64,000 nt of DNA from Acidianus hospitalis (lineage in GTDB: Archaea > Thermoproteota > Thermoprotei_A > Sulfolobales > Sulfolobaceae), in the NCBI GenBank assembly GCA_046533895.1, contig JAWDOK010000005.1, positions 50,827-114,826 of the forward strand, read 5' to 3'. Position numbers and translations under genes: made by a program. This document shows, in pieces, positions 19,465-30,296 of the stretch. The number at the start of each line of letters is the position of its first letter. Within the stretch, counting starts at the first letter, position 1. Below the pieces are notes generated by a model. It was not told the DNA's origin, searched no databases, and was given only the letters and a program-made list of their open reading frames with translations.

Positions 19465-22400
19465 AAAGGTATTAGTTATAGGTTCTGGACCAATAAAAGT
19501 AGCAGAAGCCGCAGAATTTGATTATAGCGGTAGTCAAGCATTAAAAGCGCTTAAGGAAGAGGGAATACAGACGATATTAGTAAACTCTAACGTAGCTACA
19601 GTTCAAACTAGTTATAAAATGGCAGATAAGATCTACATGTTACCAGTTACATGGTGGGCAGTAGAGAAGGTTATTGAACAAGAGAGACCGGACGGCATAA
19701 TGATAGGCTTTGGAGGGCAGACTGCGTTAAATGTAGGTGTAGATTTATATAAAAGAGGTATCCTACAAAAGTACGGAGTAAAGGTATTAGGGACTCCGAT
19801 CGAAGGAATAGAAAAGGCATTAAGTAGGGAAAAATTCAGGGAAACAATGATTAATGTTAATTTACCAGTACCTCCAAGTTTATCTGCTAAAACTGAGGAA
19901 GAAGCTATACAGAAGGCTAGGGAAATAGGATATCCAGTAATGGTTAGAGTAAGTTTCAACTTAGGAGGTAGGGGATCTACAGTAGCTTGGAATGAGGAAA
20001 TACTTAAAAGGGACATAGGAAGGGCTTTCTCTCAGAGTTATACTCATGAAGTATTAATAGAGAAATACTTGTACCATTGGAAGGAACTTGAATACGAAGT
20101 AATGAGAGACAGTAAAGGCAATTCTGCTGTAATAGCTTGTATAGAGAATTTAGATCCTATGGGAGTTCATACTGGAGAGTCTACAGTAATTTCGCCATGC
20201 CAAACTTTGGATAATCAAGAATACCAGGATATGAGGACTAAGGCCGAACTCGTAGCAAAATCCATTGACTTAGTGGGAGAATGTAATGTGCAGTTTGCTC
20301 TAGATCCTAATAGTTATACTCACTATATTATTGAGACAAATCCAAGGATGTCTAGGAGTAGTGCATTAGCCAGCAAAGCTACAGGATATCCTTTGGCATA
20401 TGTTTCTGCAAAGTTAGCTTTAGGATATTCTCTATATGAAGTTTTGAACAAGGTTTCCGGCTCAACGTGTGCATGCTTCGAACCAAGCTTAGATTATGTA
20501 GTAATCAAAATACCAAGATGGGATTTACAGAAGTTTGAAAACGCAGAGATGTCACTAGGAACAGAAATGAAAAGTATAGGAGAGGTCATGAGCATAGGAA
20601 GATCGTTTGAAGAGGCGTTACAAAAGGCTGTAAGGATGTTAGATATTGGAGAGCCCGGAGTTGTTGGGGGAAAGGTCTATAATTCGCTTCTAACTAAAAA
20701 TGAACTTCTAAAATACTTGAAAGAAAGGTATCCCTACTGGTTCTTATACGCTGCTAAGGCCTTTAAAGAAGGAGCGACAATAGATGAAGTGTATGAGGCA
20801 ACCGGTATAGATAAGTTCTTCCTTAATAAAATAAAGAAATTAGTCGAATTTTACGAAAATTTAAAAGAAGTAAACAAAGATACATTGATTGAAGCTAAAA
20901 AGTTAGGATTTAGTGACGAGCAAATTGCAAAGAAAGTAAATAAGAGCGTGAAGGAGATTAGGAAAATAAGGGATGTAGAAGGAATAAAACCAGTAGTTAA
21001 GCAAATAGACACTTTAGCTGGAGAATGGCCTGCAGTAACTAATTACCTTTATTTAACATATAATGGCAGTGAAGATGATATAGAATTTTCAACTAATGTC
21101 AATAAATTACTAATTCTTGGAGCAGGAGGATTTAGGATAGGAGTTTCTGTAGAATTTGATTGGAGCGTAGTAAGTTTACTCGATGCTGCATTAAAATACT
21201 TCAACGAAGTAGCTATACTTAATTATAACCCTGAGACAGTGTCAACTGACTGGGACGTTGCAAAGAAATTATACTTTGATGAATTAACGTTAGAAAGAAT
21301 ACTCGACATTGTAAACAAAGAGAACTTTAGGTATGTAGCAACCTTTACTGGAGGGCAAATAGGAAACAATTTAGCTAAACTGTTAGAAGATTCTGGAATT
21401 AGATTATTAGGCACAGCAGGACATAGTGTAGACATAGCAGAAGATAGGGAGAAGTTCTCTAAGCTTCTCGATAAATTAGGCATAAAACAACCGCCGTGGA
21501 TTTCTGCATCATCTATAGAAGAAGTTAAGAAATTCGTTGAAGAAGTTGGATTCCCATTATTAATTAGGCCAAGTTACGTACTAAGCGGATCTTCTATGAG
21601 AATAGTTTATAACGAGCAAGAATTATTTAATTTTATCAATAACTTGAAAATCTCAACTAAATATCCAGTTGTTATATCAAAGTATTTGGATAATGCAATA
21701 GAAGCGGAAATAGATGCCGCAAGTGATGGAAAAGGAGTAATAGGAGTAGCCATTGAACACGTTGAGGAGGCAGGCGTTCATAGCGGAGATGCTACTATGA
21801 GTATACCAACTAGAAAATTAGGGGAAGGAGTAGTTAAGCAAATGAAGGAATATGCATTACAAATAGCTAGAGAAATTGAAATTAAGGGGCCTTTCAATTT
21901 ACAATTTGTGATAAAAGATAATACTCCTTATATCATTGAGCTGAACTTAAGGGCTAGTAGATCCATGCCATTCAGTAGTAAGGCTAAAGGAGTTAATATA
22001 ATAGAAAAGGCACTCGATGCAATAATAAAAGGGTTAAACCTTGACGAGTTTTATGAACCGCCGTCAAAGGCTTGGGCGGTTAAATCCCCACAGTTTTCCT
22101 GGACGCAAATAAAGGGAGGATATCCAATGCTAGGGCCAGAAATGAGAAGTACTGGCGAAGCTGCAGCTTTCGGAATTGATTTTTACGATGCACTAGTTAA
22201 GAGCTGGTTATCAGTCACTCCTAATAAATTACCGGAAAAAGGAAAATATGCCTTAGTTTATGGAATAGGAAACGAAGAGTACCTCCAGGAGGCTGCTAAT
22301 AATTTAAGGAAATACGGTATGGAAGTTATAACCTTGAAGGAAGTGCCATTAAAGGGCGAGGAAGAGGTTGATTCAAGGACTGCCGTAGATTTAATTACTA

Positions 22401-22588
22401 CCTCTAAAATAGGCATTATAATCACTAACGGTTACTTAAAGAATATAGATTACCACATTAGAAGGGAGGCAGTGGATTATAATGTACCATTAGTACTTAA
22501 TGGAAGGCTTGGTAAGGAACTTACTCAAGGTTTTCTTAATTCAAGGTTAACGTATTATGAAATGAGGGATTATGGTGGTGGAATATGA
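19451..22588 (+). CDS. carB: Carbamoyl-phosphate synthase large subunit
   Basis: 1045 residues from GTG 19451, six nt after AAGGTGA; the in-frame TTG at 19445 is too close to that SD. Two homologous halves each carry an ATP-grasp domain: the first begins VLVIGSGPIKVAEAAEFDYSG, the second LLILGAGGFRIGVSVEFDW, with an oligomerisation linker between (about 400-545) and a short MGS-like C-terminal domain. It makes carbamoyl phosphate for both arginine and pyrimidines. It overlaps argX by 4 nt. Confidence 0.95.
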   Translation: MVDLKKVLVIGSGPIKVAEAAEFDYSGSQALKALKEEGIQTILVNSNVATVQTSYKMADKIYMLPVTWWAVEKVIEQERPDGIMIGFGGQTALNVGVDLYKRGILQKYGVKVLGTPIEGIEKALSREKFRETMINVNLPVPPSLSAKTEEEAIQKAREIGYPVMVRVSFNLGGRGSTVAWNEEILKRDIGRAFSQSYTHEVLIEKYLYHWKELEYEVMRDSKGNSAVIACIENLDPMGVHTGESTVISPCQTLDNQEYQDMRTKAELVAKSIDLVGECNVQFALDPNSYTHYIIETNPRMSRSSALASKATGYPLAYVSAKLALGYSLYEVLNKVSGSTCACFEPSLDYVVIKIPRWDLQKFENAEMSLGTEMKSIGEVMSIGRSFEEALQKAVRMLDIGEPGVVGGKVYNSLLTKNELLKYLKERYPYWFLYAAKAFKEGATIDEVYEATGIDKFFLNKIKKLVEFYENLKEVNKDTLIEAKKLGFSDEQIAKKVNKSVKEIRKIRDVEGIKPVVKQIDTLAGEWPAVTNYLYLTYNGSEDDIEFSTNVNKLLILGAGGFRIGVSVEFDWSVVSLLDAALKYFNEVAILNYNPETVSTDWDVAKKLYFDELTLERILDIVNKENFRYVATFTGGQIGNNLAKLLEDSGIRLLGTAGHSVDIAEDREKFSKLLDKLGIKQPPWISASSIEEVKKFVEEVGFPLLIRPSYVLSGSSMRIVYNEQELFNFINNLKISTKYPVVISKYLDNAIEAEIDAASDGKGVIGVAIEHVEEAGVHSGDATMSIPTRKLGEGVVKQMKEYALQIAREIEIKGPFNLQFVIKDNTPYIIELNLRASRSMPFSSKAKGVNIIEKALDAIIKGLNLDEFYEPPSKAWAVKSPQFSWTQIKGGYPMLGPEMRSTGEAAAFGIDFYDALVKSWLSVTPNKLPEKGKYALVYGIGNEEYLQEAANNLRKYGMEVITLKEVPLKGEEEVDSRTAVDLITTSKIGIIITNGYLKNIDYHIRREAVDYNVPLVLNGRLGKELTQGFLNSRLTYYEMRDYGGGI

Positions 22589-23430
22589 GGGTAGCTTTAG
22601 TAGTAGATATAATAAGACAAGAGGAAAAAATGATAGTAAAAAGTTTAAACGATAAAGGAATTCAATACGACATAATAAATGTAGCCCAAGAACCTCTTCC
22701 ATTCAATAGGGCTTTAGATAGATATGACGTTGCAATAATTAGGGCTATTAGCATGTATAGATCTCTTTACTCTGCTGCAGTATTTGAAAGCGTAGGAGTT
22801 CATACAATAAACTCTTCTGAAGTAATTACTGTGGCAGGAGATAAAATACTAACATATTCTAAGCTTTTCAAGGCTGGAGTTCCTATACCAGATTCAGTCA
22901 TAGCAATGTCTCCAGATGCTACGTTAAAGGCATATGAGCAAATAGGATTTCCATTAATAGATAAGCCACCAATAGGAAGCTGGGGTAGAATGGTATCTTT
23001 AATAAGGGATATCTTTGAGGGAAAAACGATTATAGAGCATAGGGAAATGTTAGGAAATTCTGCACTAAAAGTTCACATAGTTCAAGAATACATCAAAGAG
23101 AAAAATAGGGATATAAGATGTATAGTTATGGGTAAGGAATTATTAGGTTGCTATGCTAGGAATATTCCCCCAAATGAATGGAGGGCTAACGTAGCTCTGG
23201 GAGGCACTCCTTCGCTAATAACAATCGATGAAAAGTTAAGGGAGACTGCATTAAAGGCCGCTAGCGTAGTAAACGGGGAGTTCATTTCAATAGACATACT
23301 AGAGCATGCGAGTAAAGGTTATGTAATAAATGAACTTAATGACACACCAGAATTTAAAGGATTTATGCTAGCTACCGGCATAAACGTTGCCGAAAAACTT
23401 GTTGATTATATTATTTCAAACTTTTCCTAA
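22585..23430 (+). CDS. argX: Glutamate-LysW ligase ArgX (RimK-type ATP-grasp)
   Basis: 281 residues of the LysX/ArgX/RimK ATP-grasp family: GDKILTYSKLFKAGVPIPDS, the KPPIGSWGRMV loop and the C-terminal NELNDTPEFKGF. In Sulfolobales ArgX links glutamate to the carrier protein LysW, protecting it through ornithine synthesis, while LysX does the same for aminoadipate. Its place at the end of argGH-carAB favours ArgX. LysW and the LysY/Z/J/K enzymes are not in the window. ATG overlaps the carB stop by 4 nt. The 3' end overlaps the convergent translin gene by 15 nt. Confidence 0.85.
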   Translation: MRVALVVDIIRQEEKMIVKSLNDKGIQYDIINVAQEPLPFNRALDRYDVAIIRAISMYRSLYSAAVFESVGVHTINSSEVITVAGDKILTYSKLFKAGVPIPDSVIAMSPDATLKAYEQIGFPLIDKPPIGSWGRMVSLIRDIFEGKTIIEHREMLGNSALKVHIVQEYIKEKNRDIRCIVMGKELLGCYARNIPPNEWRANVALGGTPSLITIDEKLRETALKAASVVNGEFISIDILEHASKGYVINELNDTPEFKGFMLATGINVAEKLVDYIISNFS

Positions 23431-24006
23431 TTTAGCTAGAAATAAGTCATGTCTGGTTTCTTCTAAAATTCTCCTTAAAGCGTCAATTTTTTGCCTTAAA
23501 CCAGGGATTAACGACTTTGGGTATTCAAACTTCCATAATTCCTCATAGATTGTTTCCATGTAATTGAAGAATTTATCCGCATTTTCATAATCCCCTTTTC
23601 TAAGGAACTCCAGAATTGCCCTCCTCATTTCGCCAACTGCATCTGCTATACCTAATACATAGTACATGTCTGGAATTCCTAGTTCATCAGCAAGGTATAG
23701 CCTTCCACCAAAATACATATTAATTACCACGCTAGCCTCAGCAAGTTCTTGAAAAGATGTACCGACATCACCGTAAAGTAATTCTGGATATTGGTTAATT
23801 ATTTGTTCAATCTCTTTGGCTTTCTGTATTGCCTCCTCATATTTCTTTAATGCCTCTTCCTTCTTTTGTCTATGCGAAAGTGAAATTGTTTCTCCGCAAA
23901 CTCTTATTAATTCTCTAGACAAGAGGAGAAGTTTTTCCCTATTATCAAATCTTTCTGTGAGTTTTTCCTCTATCCCGTCTAAATAACTCTGTATTTCTTC
24001 TATCAT
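23416..24006 (-). CDS. Translin/TRAX family protein
   Basis: 196 residues, all helical. ELIRVCGETISLSHR near residue 48 and the C-terminal GIPDMYYVLGIADAVGEMRRAILEFLRKG followed by PGLRQKIDALRRILEETRHDLF are typical of translin/TRAX. Eukaryotic translin-TRAX is a nucleic-acid-binding octamer with TRAX RNase activity, and archaeal homologues form similar shells. I cannot say whether the acidic nuclease triad is complete here. It is transcribed from an AT-rich divergent region shared with the next gene. Confidence 0.85.
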   Translation of the reverse strand: MIEEIQSYLDGIEEKLTERFDNREKLLLLSRELIRVCGETISLSHRQKKEEALKKYEEAIQKAKEIEQIINQYPELLYGDVGTSFQELAEASVVINMYFGGRLYLADELGIPDMYYVLGIADAVGEMRRAILEFLRKGDYENADKFFNYMETIYEELWKFEYPKSLIPGLRQKIDALRRILEETRHDLFLAKLGKV

Positions 24007-24107
24007 GAGGTTAGATAAGTGGTCTAAGTAAAAAGTTAAGCTATAATTCTATACCTAGGAAATAAATAGTAGAAACATACTTATATTACTTATATAGTAT
24101 AAACCAT

Positions 24108-25085
<978 letters not shown>

Positions 25086-25107
25086 ATAAATAAAATTTCC
25101 TATTTTC

Positions 25108-25548
25108 TTAATCTTCTTCCTTAAATTCTAATATTCCTAGGTTTTCCAATAATCCTGAATCCGTTACATCAAATAGCACAACTTCTTCATTTGAGGTATT
25201 AATGTGCGAATGAACAGCGTTGGCAGGGACTACAAATATGTCTCCTTCTTCCCAATAGTATTTTTTGCCATCTATTATTGAGTATCCTTTACCTTTAACC
25301 ACTAGGTAGATGGAGGCCATGTTATGAGAATGTGGTTTTGTAGCTACTCCTGGCTCAATGTACTGAAAACCAGCCATCATTGTTGGAGTTAATCCTCTTG
25401 ATCTTTCGGTACTTGGACTGTAAAACATGATTTTTGCAACGCCCTTTTGTATCTTACCTTGTTTTGCTATTAACCTTAAGAGCTCTAAAGCCTTGTTAAA
25501 TTTAATTACTTTAGGTTTGATTTCCTTAGGTGGTGAAGTATATTCCAT
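25108..25548 (-). CDS. Cupin-domain protein, N-terminus uncertain
   Basis: 146 residues from ATG 25548. A cupin barrel is clear: motif 1 GVATKPHSHNMASIYLVVKGKGY and motif 2 EEGDIFVVPANAVHSHIN, with His residues able to bind a metal. The function is unknown; small cupins include isomerases, dioxygenases and sensors. No SD precedes the ATG. The frame stays open for more than 45 codons upstream without ATG, GTG or TTG and reads as a charged, protein-like segment, so translation may begin earlier at a non-canonical codon, or the ATG may be the true start after a leader. Confidence 0.75.
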   Translation of the reverse strand: MEYTSPPKEIKPKVIKFNKALELLRLIAKQGKIQKGVAKIMFYSPSTERSRGLTPTMMAGFQYIEPGVATKPHSHNMASIYLVVKGKGYSIIDGKKYYWEEGDIFVVPANAVHSHINTSNEEVVLFDVTDSGLLENLGILEFKEED

Positions 25549-25692
25549 GAAAGTTACTACTTTAAGGTCATCGTTCTCAATTTCTTTAACTATAGATTTT
25601 ATTTCCTTTGTTAATTCTTCCTGCTTATCTTCTCTCTCTAAAACGTGTTCTATATGTTTATATAGTTTAAAAAGTTTAAAAAGGTGTCTATT

Positions 25693-25881
25693 ATGAGTTA
25701 TTGTTATATTAAAGATGGAGATAAAACTTGTGTAATAATTTGTGGAAAACTAATTTGTGATAAAGATACTGTAAATGACTATGGCAGGTTATGTGAAAAA
25801 TGTAAAAGAGGAGATAAAAAAGCCTGCATTGAAATGCTGGAAAGATACAGATGCTGGAGTGCCTCTGGCTGGTGGCTTTAA
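25693..25881 (+). CDS. Small cysteine-rich protein
   Basis: 62 residues from ATG 25693, with AAAGGTG at 25680-25686 as SD; a GTG at 25684 is a less likely start. Eight cysteines occur in 62 residues, including CVIICGKLIC, CEKC and single Cys before and after, ending in a Trp-rich tail. A zinc- or iron-sulfur-binding fold is possible. The 3' end overlaps the convergent VIT-like gene by 4 nt. A TATA-like TTATATAG at about 25657-25664 drives it. I do not recognise the family. Confidence 0.6.
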   Translation: MSYCYIKDGDKTCVIICGKLICDKDTVNDYGRLCEKCKRGDKKACIEMLERYRCWSASGWWL

Positions 25882-26438
25882 CTCCCCAATAAGTATGTTA
25901 AAAGCGCGGTAAATAATCCAGCTATCAGGATTAATATTCCAGATTCTATTTTATCCTTTATTTCACCTTCATATGATAAACCGAGCAGGAAAAGTACAAA
26001 AGACGAGGCAGATAATACCATTGCTACATTTCTAGTCGTAATATACGAATAAAGTACAATTAAACCTAGAAATGGAGATATACCGTGCGCAAAAGCCGAA
26101 AGAACTATTGTAGCCTTAGTTCCGTAGTCATATATAGTCCCTTTTAAGCTTTTCATCATTTGTCTCTCAAGCTCCTTATATTCTTCTCTTTTTTCTTTTG
26201 CCTCAACAATTAGAGAATTCCACATTGATGATATTGATACAGCAGTTAATCCACTTAATATTGCAATTTCAGTATCTTTTACTTTAATATGCTCAACTAT
26301 TGCTGACATTATAATTCCTAGTGTAAGTAATAATCCGTCAAATGACCCTAATATTAAATACCTCCTAAGGATTGATCTCTCGTATTTCAGAGCATATTTT
26401 AAACCATCTATTATCCCTTCAAACATGTTTTGAATCAA
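25878..26438 (-). CDS. VIT1/CCC1-like membrane protein
   Basis: 186 residues with about five hydrophobic segments. RRYLILGSFDGLLLTLGIIMSA resembles the first helix of the VIT1/CCC1 (DUF125) family of iron/manganese transporters. A charged loop AKEKREEYKELERQMMKSL follows helix 2, where the family carries its cytosolic metal-binding domain, here much reduced. A role in metal export or storage is inferred from weak resemblance. Start ATG 26438; an internal ATG at 26426 is possible. Confidence 0.55.
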   Translation of the reverse strand: MIQNMFEGIIDGLKYALKYERSILRRYLILGSFDGLLLTLGIIMSAIVEHIKVKDTEIAILSGLTAVSISSMWNSLIVEAKEKREEYKELERQMMKSLKGTIYDYGTKATIVLSAFAHGISPFLGLIVLYSYITTRNVAMVLSASSFVLFLLGLSYEGEIKDKIESGILILIAGLFTALLTYLLGS

Positions 26439-26470
26439 TTTAAATACCAGGCTATTATAGTCTTTTTGGC

Positions 26471-26863
26471 ATGAATAAGAACTTATTGCTCGCTTTGGGT
26501 ATCATCATTTTATTATTAACAGCAGTAGGAGTTTATATGGCTTCAAGCTATAAGACTACCATAAGTATAACTAATTTGCCTTCTTCATCTTCTAACGAGG
26601 AAACTCTAGAAGTTAAAGTTCTAATGAATTATGGACCTCTTGGCGGAGTTTCACCTCTTTCAGACGCCTACGTTGAGATTTATAATTCACAAGGATATTA
26701 CGTTACTGCAAACTTTACAAACTCTCAAGGAGTTGCAATATTCCATTTACCTCCTGGTAATTACAAGGTATTTGTAACCCAGCTACACTGTAGCGTCAAT
26801 GTTTCCTTAACTTCTTCAAAAGAGGTTACAATAAGTTACGCCTACTTATATGCACCAAAGTAA
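26471..26863 (+). CDS. Membrane-anchored protein with prealbumin-like beta domain
   Basis: 130 residues. An N-terminal hydrophobic segment (residues 5-25) works as a membrane anchor or signal. The outside part has PLSDAYVEIYNSQGYYVTANFTNSQGVAIFHLPPGNYKVFV, the layout of a carboxypeptidase-regulatory/transthyretin-like beta sandwich, with several N-x-S/T sequons that could be glycosylated. Such domains are common in Sulfolobales surface proteins. Function unknown. Confidence 0.65.
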   Translation: MNKNLLLALGIIILLLTAVGVYMASSYKTTISITNLPSSSSNEETLEVKVLMNYGPLGGVSPLSDAYVEIYNSQGYYVTANFTNSQGVAIFHLPPGNYKVFVTQLHCSVNVSLTSSKEVTISYAYLYAPK

Positions 26864-26898
26864 TGTAAATTTTTTACCTTTCTCAAGAACATTATCAT

Positions 26899-27753
<855 letters not shown>

Positions 27754-27830
27754 TTTATCACCCTTTATGATTATTCCTACGTCAGAACCTTAATCATTGC
27801 TTTTTATTTTATAAAAACAATATAAATGTG

Positions 27831-28889
27831 ATGAGTAAAGAAGCAGTACTATATAGAAAGGAAGGCAATAGAGTAAGATGTCTAGCTTGTGCTAGGAGAT
27901 GTCTAATAGGAGAAGGACAAATAGGCTTCTGTGGAGTTAGGTCTGTAAGAAACGGAAAGTTGTACTTAGATGTTTACGGTAAGGTTGCTGCAGCTCACGT
28001 AGATCCTATAGAGAAGAAACCTTTAGTGCACTTTTACCCTGGATCAAAAGTTTTCTCGTTCTCCACATATGGTTGTAATTGGATGTGCATGTATTGCCAA
28101 AATTACGATTTAAGTCAAAGAAGAAGACCAGAAGGATATGAAGTATCTCCAGAGGAATTAGTAGATATGGCAATTGCATATGAGGCAGAGGGAATTACAT
28201 ATACTTACAATGAACCTGCGATATTTGCAGAGTTTGCACATGATACTGGAGTAATTGCTAGAAAAAGAGGATTATTTAATACAATGGTTAGCAACGGATA
28301 CTGGACTGAGGAACTAGTAGACTATGTAAGAGATTTTCTTGATGCGGTAACAATAGACTTTAAGGGAAACGGCGAGGAAAAATTCATGAAGAGATATACT
28401 GGAGCCTCTGGTCCAGAGCCAATATTGGAAACTATTAGAGAACTTCATAAGAATGGTATCCACGTTGAAATTACGGATTTAGTTATTCCTCAGATAGGAG
28501 ATGATTTAAAGGCTGCAGAAAACTTACTTAAGAAAATAATGGATATTCTAGGTCCTGACGTTCCTATTCACTTCTTGAGGTTTCATCCAGACTATAAGCT
28601 TAATTACCTTCCTTGGACTCCAGTAGAAACTTTAGAAAAACACTACAACCTAGCAAAGTCGTTAGGATTTAATTACGTTTACATTGGAAATGTTCCAGGT
28701 CACCCTTATGAAAGTACCTATTGTCCAAAATGTCATAATTTAGTAATAGGTAGAGACGGCTTTAGAATTACAGAGTGGCATCTAACTGAAGATATGAGAT
28801 GCCAATATTGTGGATATAAACTGCCAATAGTAGGCAAATTGTCTAAACATGCATTTGAAGAAGACAGATTTGAGCCAGTTTTTATATAA
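27831..28889 (+). CDS. AmmeMemoRadiSam-system radical SAM enzyme
   Basis: 352 residues from ATG 27831 (GTG at 27828 is equally possible). The radical-SAM motif is C83-x3-C87-x2-C90 in GCNWMCMYCQNYD, using this numbering plus one for the GTG form. An N-terminal cluster of four Cys (RCLACARRC and GFC) and a C-terminal zinc-ribbon-like part (YCPKC and RCQYCG) are also typical. It is related to pyruvate-formate-lyase activases and belongs to the AmmeMemoRadiSam group, whose substrate is unknown. Memo and AMMECR1 partners are not in the window. TATA-like AT-rich sequence precedes it. Confidence 0.88.
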   Translation: MSKEAVLYRKEGNRVRCLACARRCLIGEGQIGFCGVRSVRNGKLYLDVYGKVAAAHVDPIEKKPLVHFYPGSKVFSFSTYGCNWMCMYCQNYDLSQRRRPEGYEVSPEELVDMAIAYEAEGITYTYNEPAIFAEFAHDTGVIARKRGLFNTMVSNGYWTEELVDYVRDFLDAVTIDFKGNGEEKFMKRYTGASGPEPILETIRELHKNGIHVEITDLVIPQIGDDLKAAENLLKKIMDILGPDVPIHFLRFHPDYKLNYLPWTPVETLEKHYNLAKSLGFNYVYIGNVPGHPYESTYCPKCHNLVIGRDGFRITEWHLTEDMRCQYCGYKLPIVGKLSKHAFEEDRFEPVFI

Positions 28890-28895
28890 AAACAA

Positions 28896-29669
28896 TTATT
28901 TTCCTTTAAAAACTGCTTTCCTTTTTTCAAGGAAAGCGTTAACTCCTTCTTTTTCATCTTCTGTAGAGAATGCTACTCCCCAACCTAAGCTTTCCATATT
29001 TAATCCATCTAATAATGGCGAATCGTTGCCGTAGAGAATTACATGTTTTAGTATTGCTAGAGCTATGGGAGATTTTTCCATGAGCTTTCCAGCAAATTTA
29101 ATAGTTTCTTCTTTTAGAGAAGATAAAGAAACCACTTTATTAACTAATCCAATTCTTTCTGCCTCTTTAGCAGAAATTCTATCCCCAGTCATCATGAGCT
29201 CCATAGCTTTTGCTTTACCTATAGCTCTCACTAATCTTTGAGTACCTCCGAATCCAGGATAAATTCCTAAATTAATTTCTGGCAAACCAAGAGATGCTTC
29301 TTCTGCGGCAATCCTAAAGTCACAGGCTAGAGCTAATTCTAGACCTCCGCCTAATGCATAGCCATTGATCATTGCTATAGTAGGTTTACTAACGCTTTCT
29401 ATATAATCCATAACTCTTCTACCCTTTTTAGCAAAATTCCAAGCAGAAATAGAATTTAACTCCTTAAATTGTGATATATCTGCCCCAGCAGAAAAAGCTT
29501 TTCCATTACCTGTAAAAATTATTATTTTAACATCGTTATTTTCTTCAAAATTTTTTGTTACTTCTTCCAGTTCTTCTAACATTTTTAAATTTATAGCATT
29601 TAGTTTATCAGGCCTATTTAATATAATCCATCCTATTCCATTTTCAATTTTGGTTTCGACAGTTTCCAT
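28896..29669 (-). CDS. Enoyl-CoA hydratase/isomerase family protein
   Basis: 257 residues of the crotonase fold. GKAFSAGADISQF forms the oxyanion hole and NGYALGGGLELALACDFRIAAEEASLGLPEINLGIYPGFGGTQRL contains the two positions that are catalytic Glu in hydratases (both Glu here). The C-terminal EKRKAVFKGK tail is typical. It hydrates trans-2-enoyl-CoA, for fatty acid or amino acid breakdown or the 3-hydroxypropionate/4-hydroxybutyrate cycle. It stands alone and converges on the radical-SAM gene. Confidence 0.88.
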   Translation of the reverse strand: METVETKIENGIGWIILNRPDKLNAINLKMLEELEEVTKNFEENNDVKIIIFTGNGKAFSAGADISQFKELNSISAWNFAKKGRRVMDYIESVSKPTIAMINGYALGGGLELALACDFRIAAEEASLGLPEINLGIYPGFGGTQRLVRAIGKAKAMELMMTGDRISAKEAERIGLVNKVVSLSSLKEETIKFAGKLMEKSPIALAILKHVILYGNDSPLLDGLNMESLGWGVAFSTEDEKEGVNAFLEKRKAVFKGK

Positions 29670-29730
29670 AGTTATCTCTATGAAAAGATATTAATAAATG
29701 CTTTAATTTGAGTTATACGGATATAGAATT

Positions 29731-30294
29731 ATGAACAGATTAGATAAGAATCTACTTATCTATTTGCCGACATCGGTAATACCAATAGCAGGAAGTACTA
29801 TTTATAGTATTATAAGCATTAATAAAATTAGAGATTTCGTGGAGGCATTACCTTATATCTTTTTAGGGCTTCCTGCAAGTTTGTTAACATCTGCTATACT
29901 AACTTTTGAATATTTTAAACAGTTTATCTATGTTGTTCTGTTAATAGTAGTGCTGGCTCCTTTTATTTCATCTTTTGCAATCTCCAGAACTTATGAGAAC
30001 GTTGAAGTCATTCCTAATGAATATTATATTGAAATAACACTAAAAGTTCCGATTTCTTATTCACAATTTTCCGATCCGAATGCTCTCTTTGAGAAGATAT
30101 TCAACAAGGCCCTAAAGAAAATGAAAAATCCGTATTATTATTATAAATTAAGATCTCTAGGAAATTGTTCTAATCTTAAAGTAGAAGTTCATGAGGATAG
30201 AATAGTATTAAGAAAAAGATGCGGAGATACAATAGTTGAGATTAATTTATCAAATAAAGACGAAGCCTACATGAAGGTATCTATTTCTTACTGA
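29731..30294 (+). CDS. Hypothetical membrane protein
   Basis: 187 residues. Two or three hydrophobic helices fill residues 8-95 (including YIFLGLPASLLTSAILTF and FIYVVLLIVVLAPFISSFAI), and the last 90 residues form a soluble, beta-rich domain with two Cys (GNCSNLKV and RKRCGDTIVE). No family recognised. It begins 61 nt from the divergent enoyl-CoA hydratase start and converges on ctaB with a 2-nt gap. Confidence 0.55.
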   Translation: MNRLDKNLLIYLPTSVIPIAGSTIYSIISINKIRDFVEALPYIFLGLPASLLTSAILTFEYFKQFIYVVLLIVVLAPFISSFAISRTYENVEVIPNEYYIEITLKVPISYSQFSDPNALFEKIFNKALKKMKNPYYYYKLRSLGNCSNLKVEVHEDRIVLRKRCGDTIVEINLSNKDEAYMKVSISY

Positions 30295-30296
30295 TT

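Noticed and set aside
28915..28937. Perfect 9-bp hairpin (GCTTTCCTT, loop TTTTC, AAGGAAAGC) just after the radical-SAM gene, looking like a terminator
   Set aside because: It lies inside the C-terminal codons of the enoyl-CoA hydratase and encodes its conserved FLEKRKAVF tail, so the symmetry is explained by the protein.
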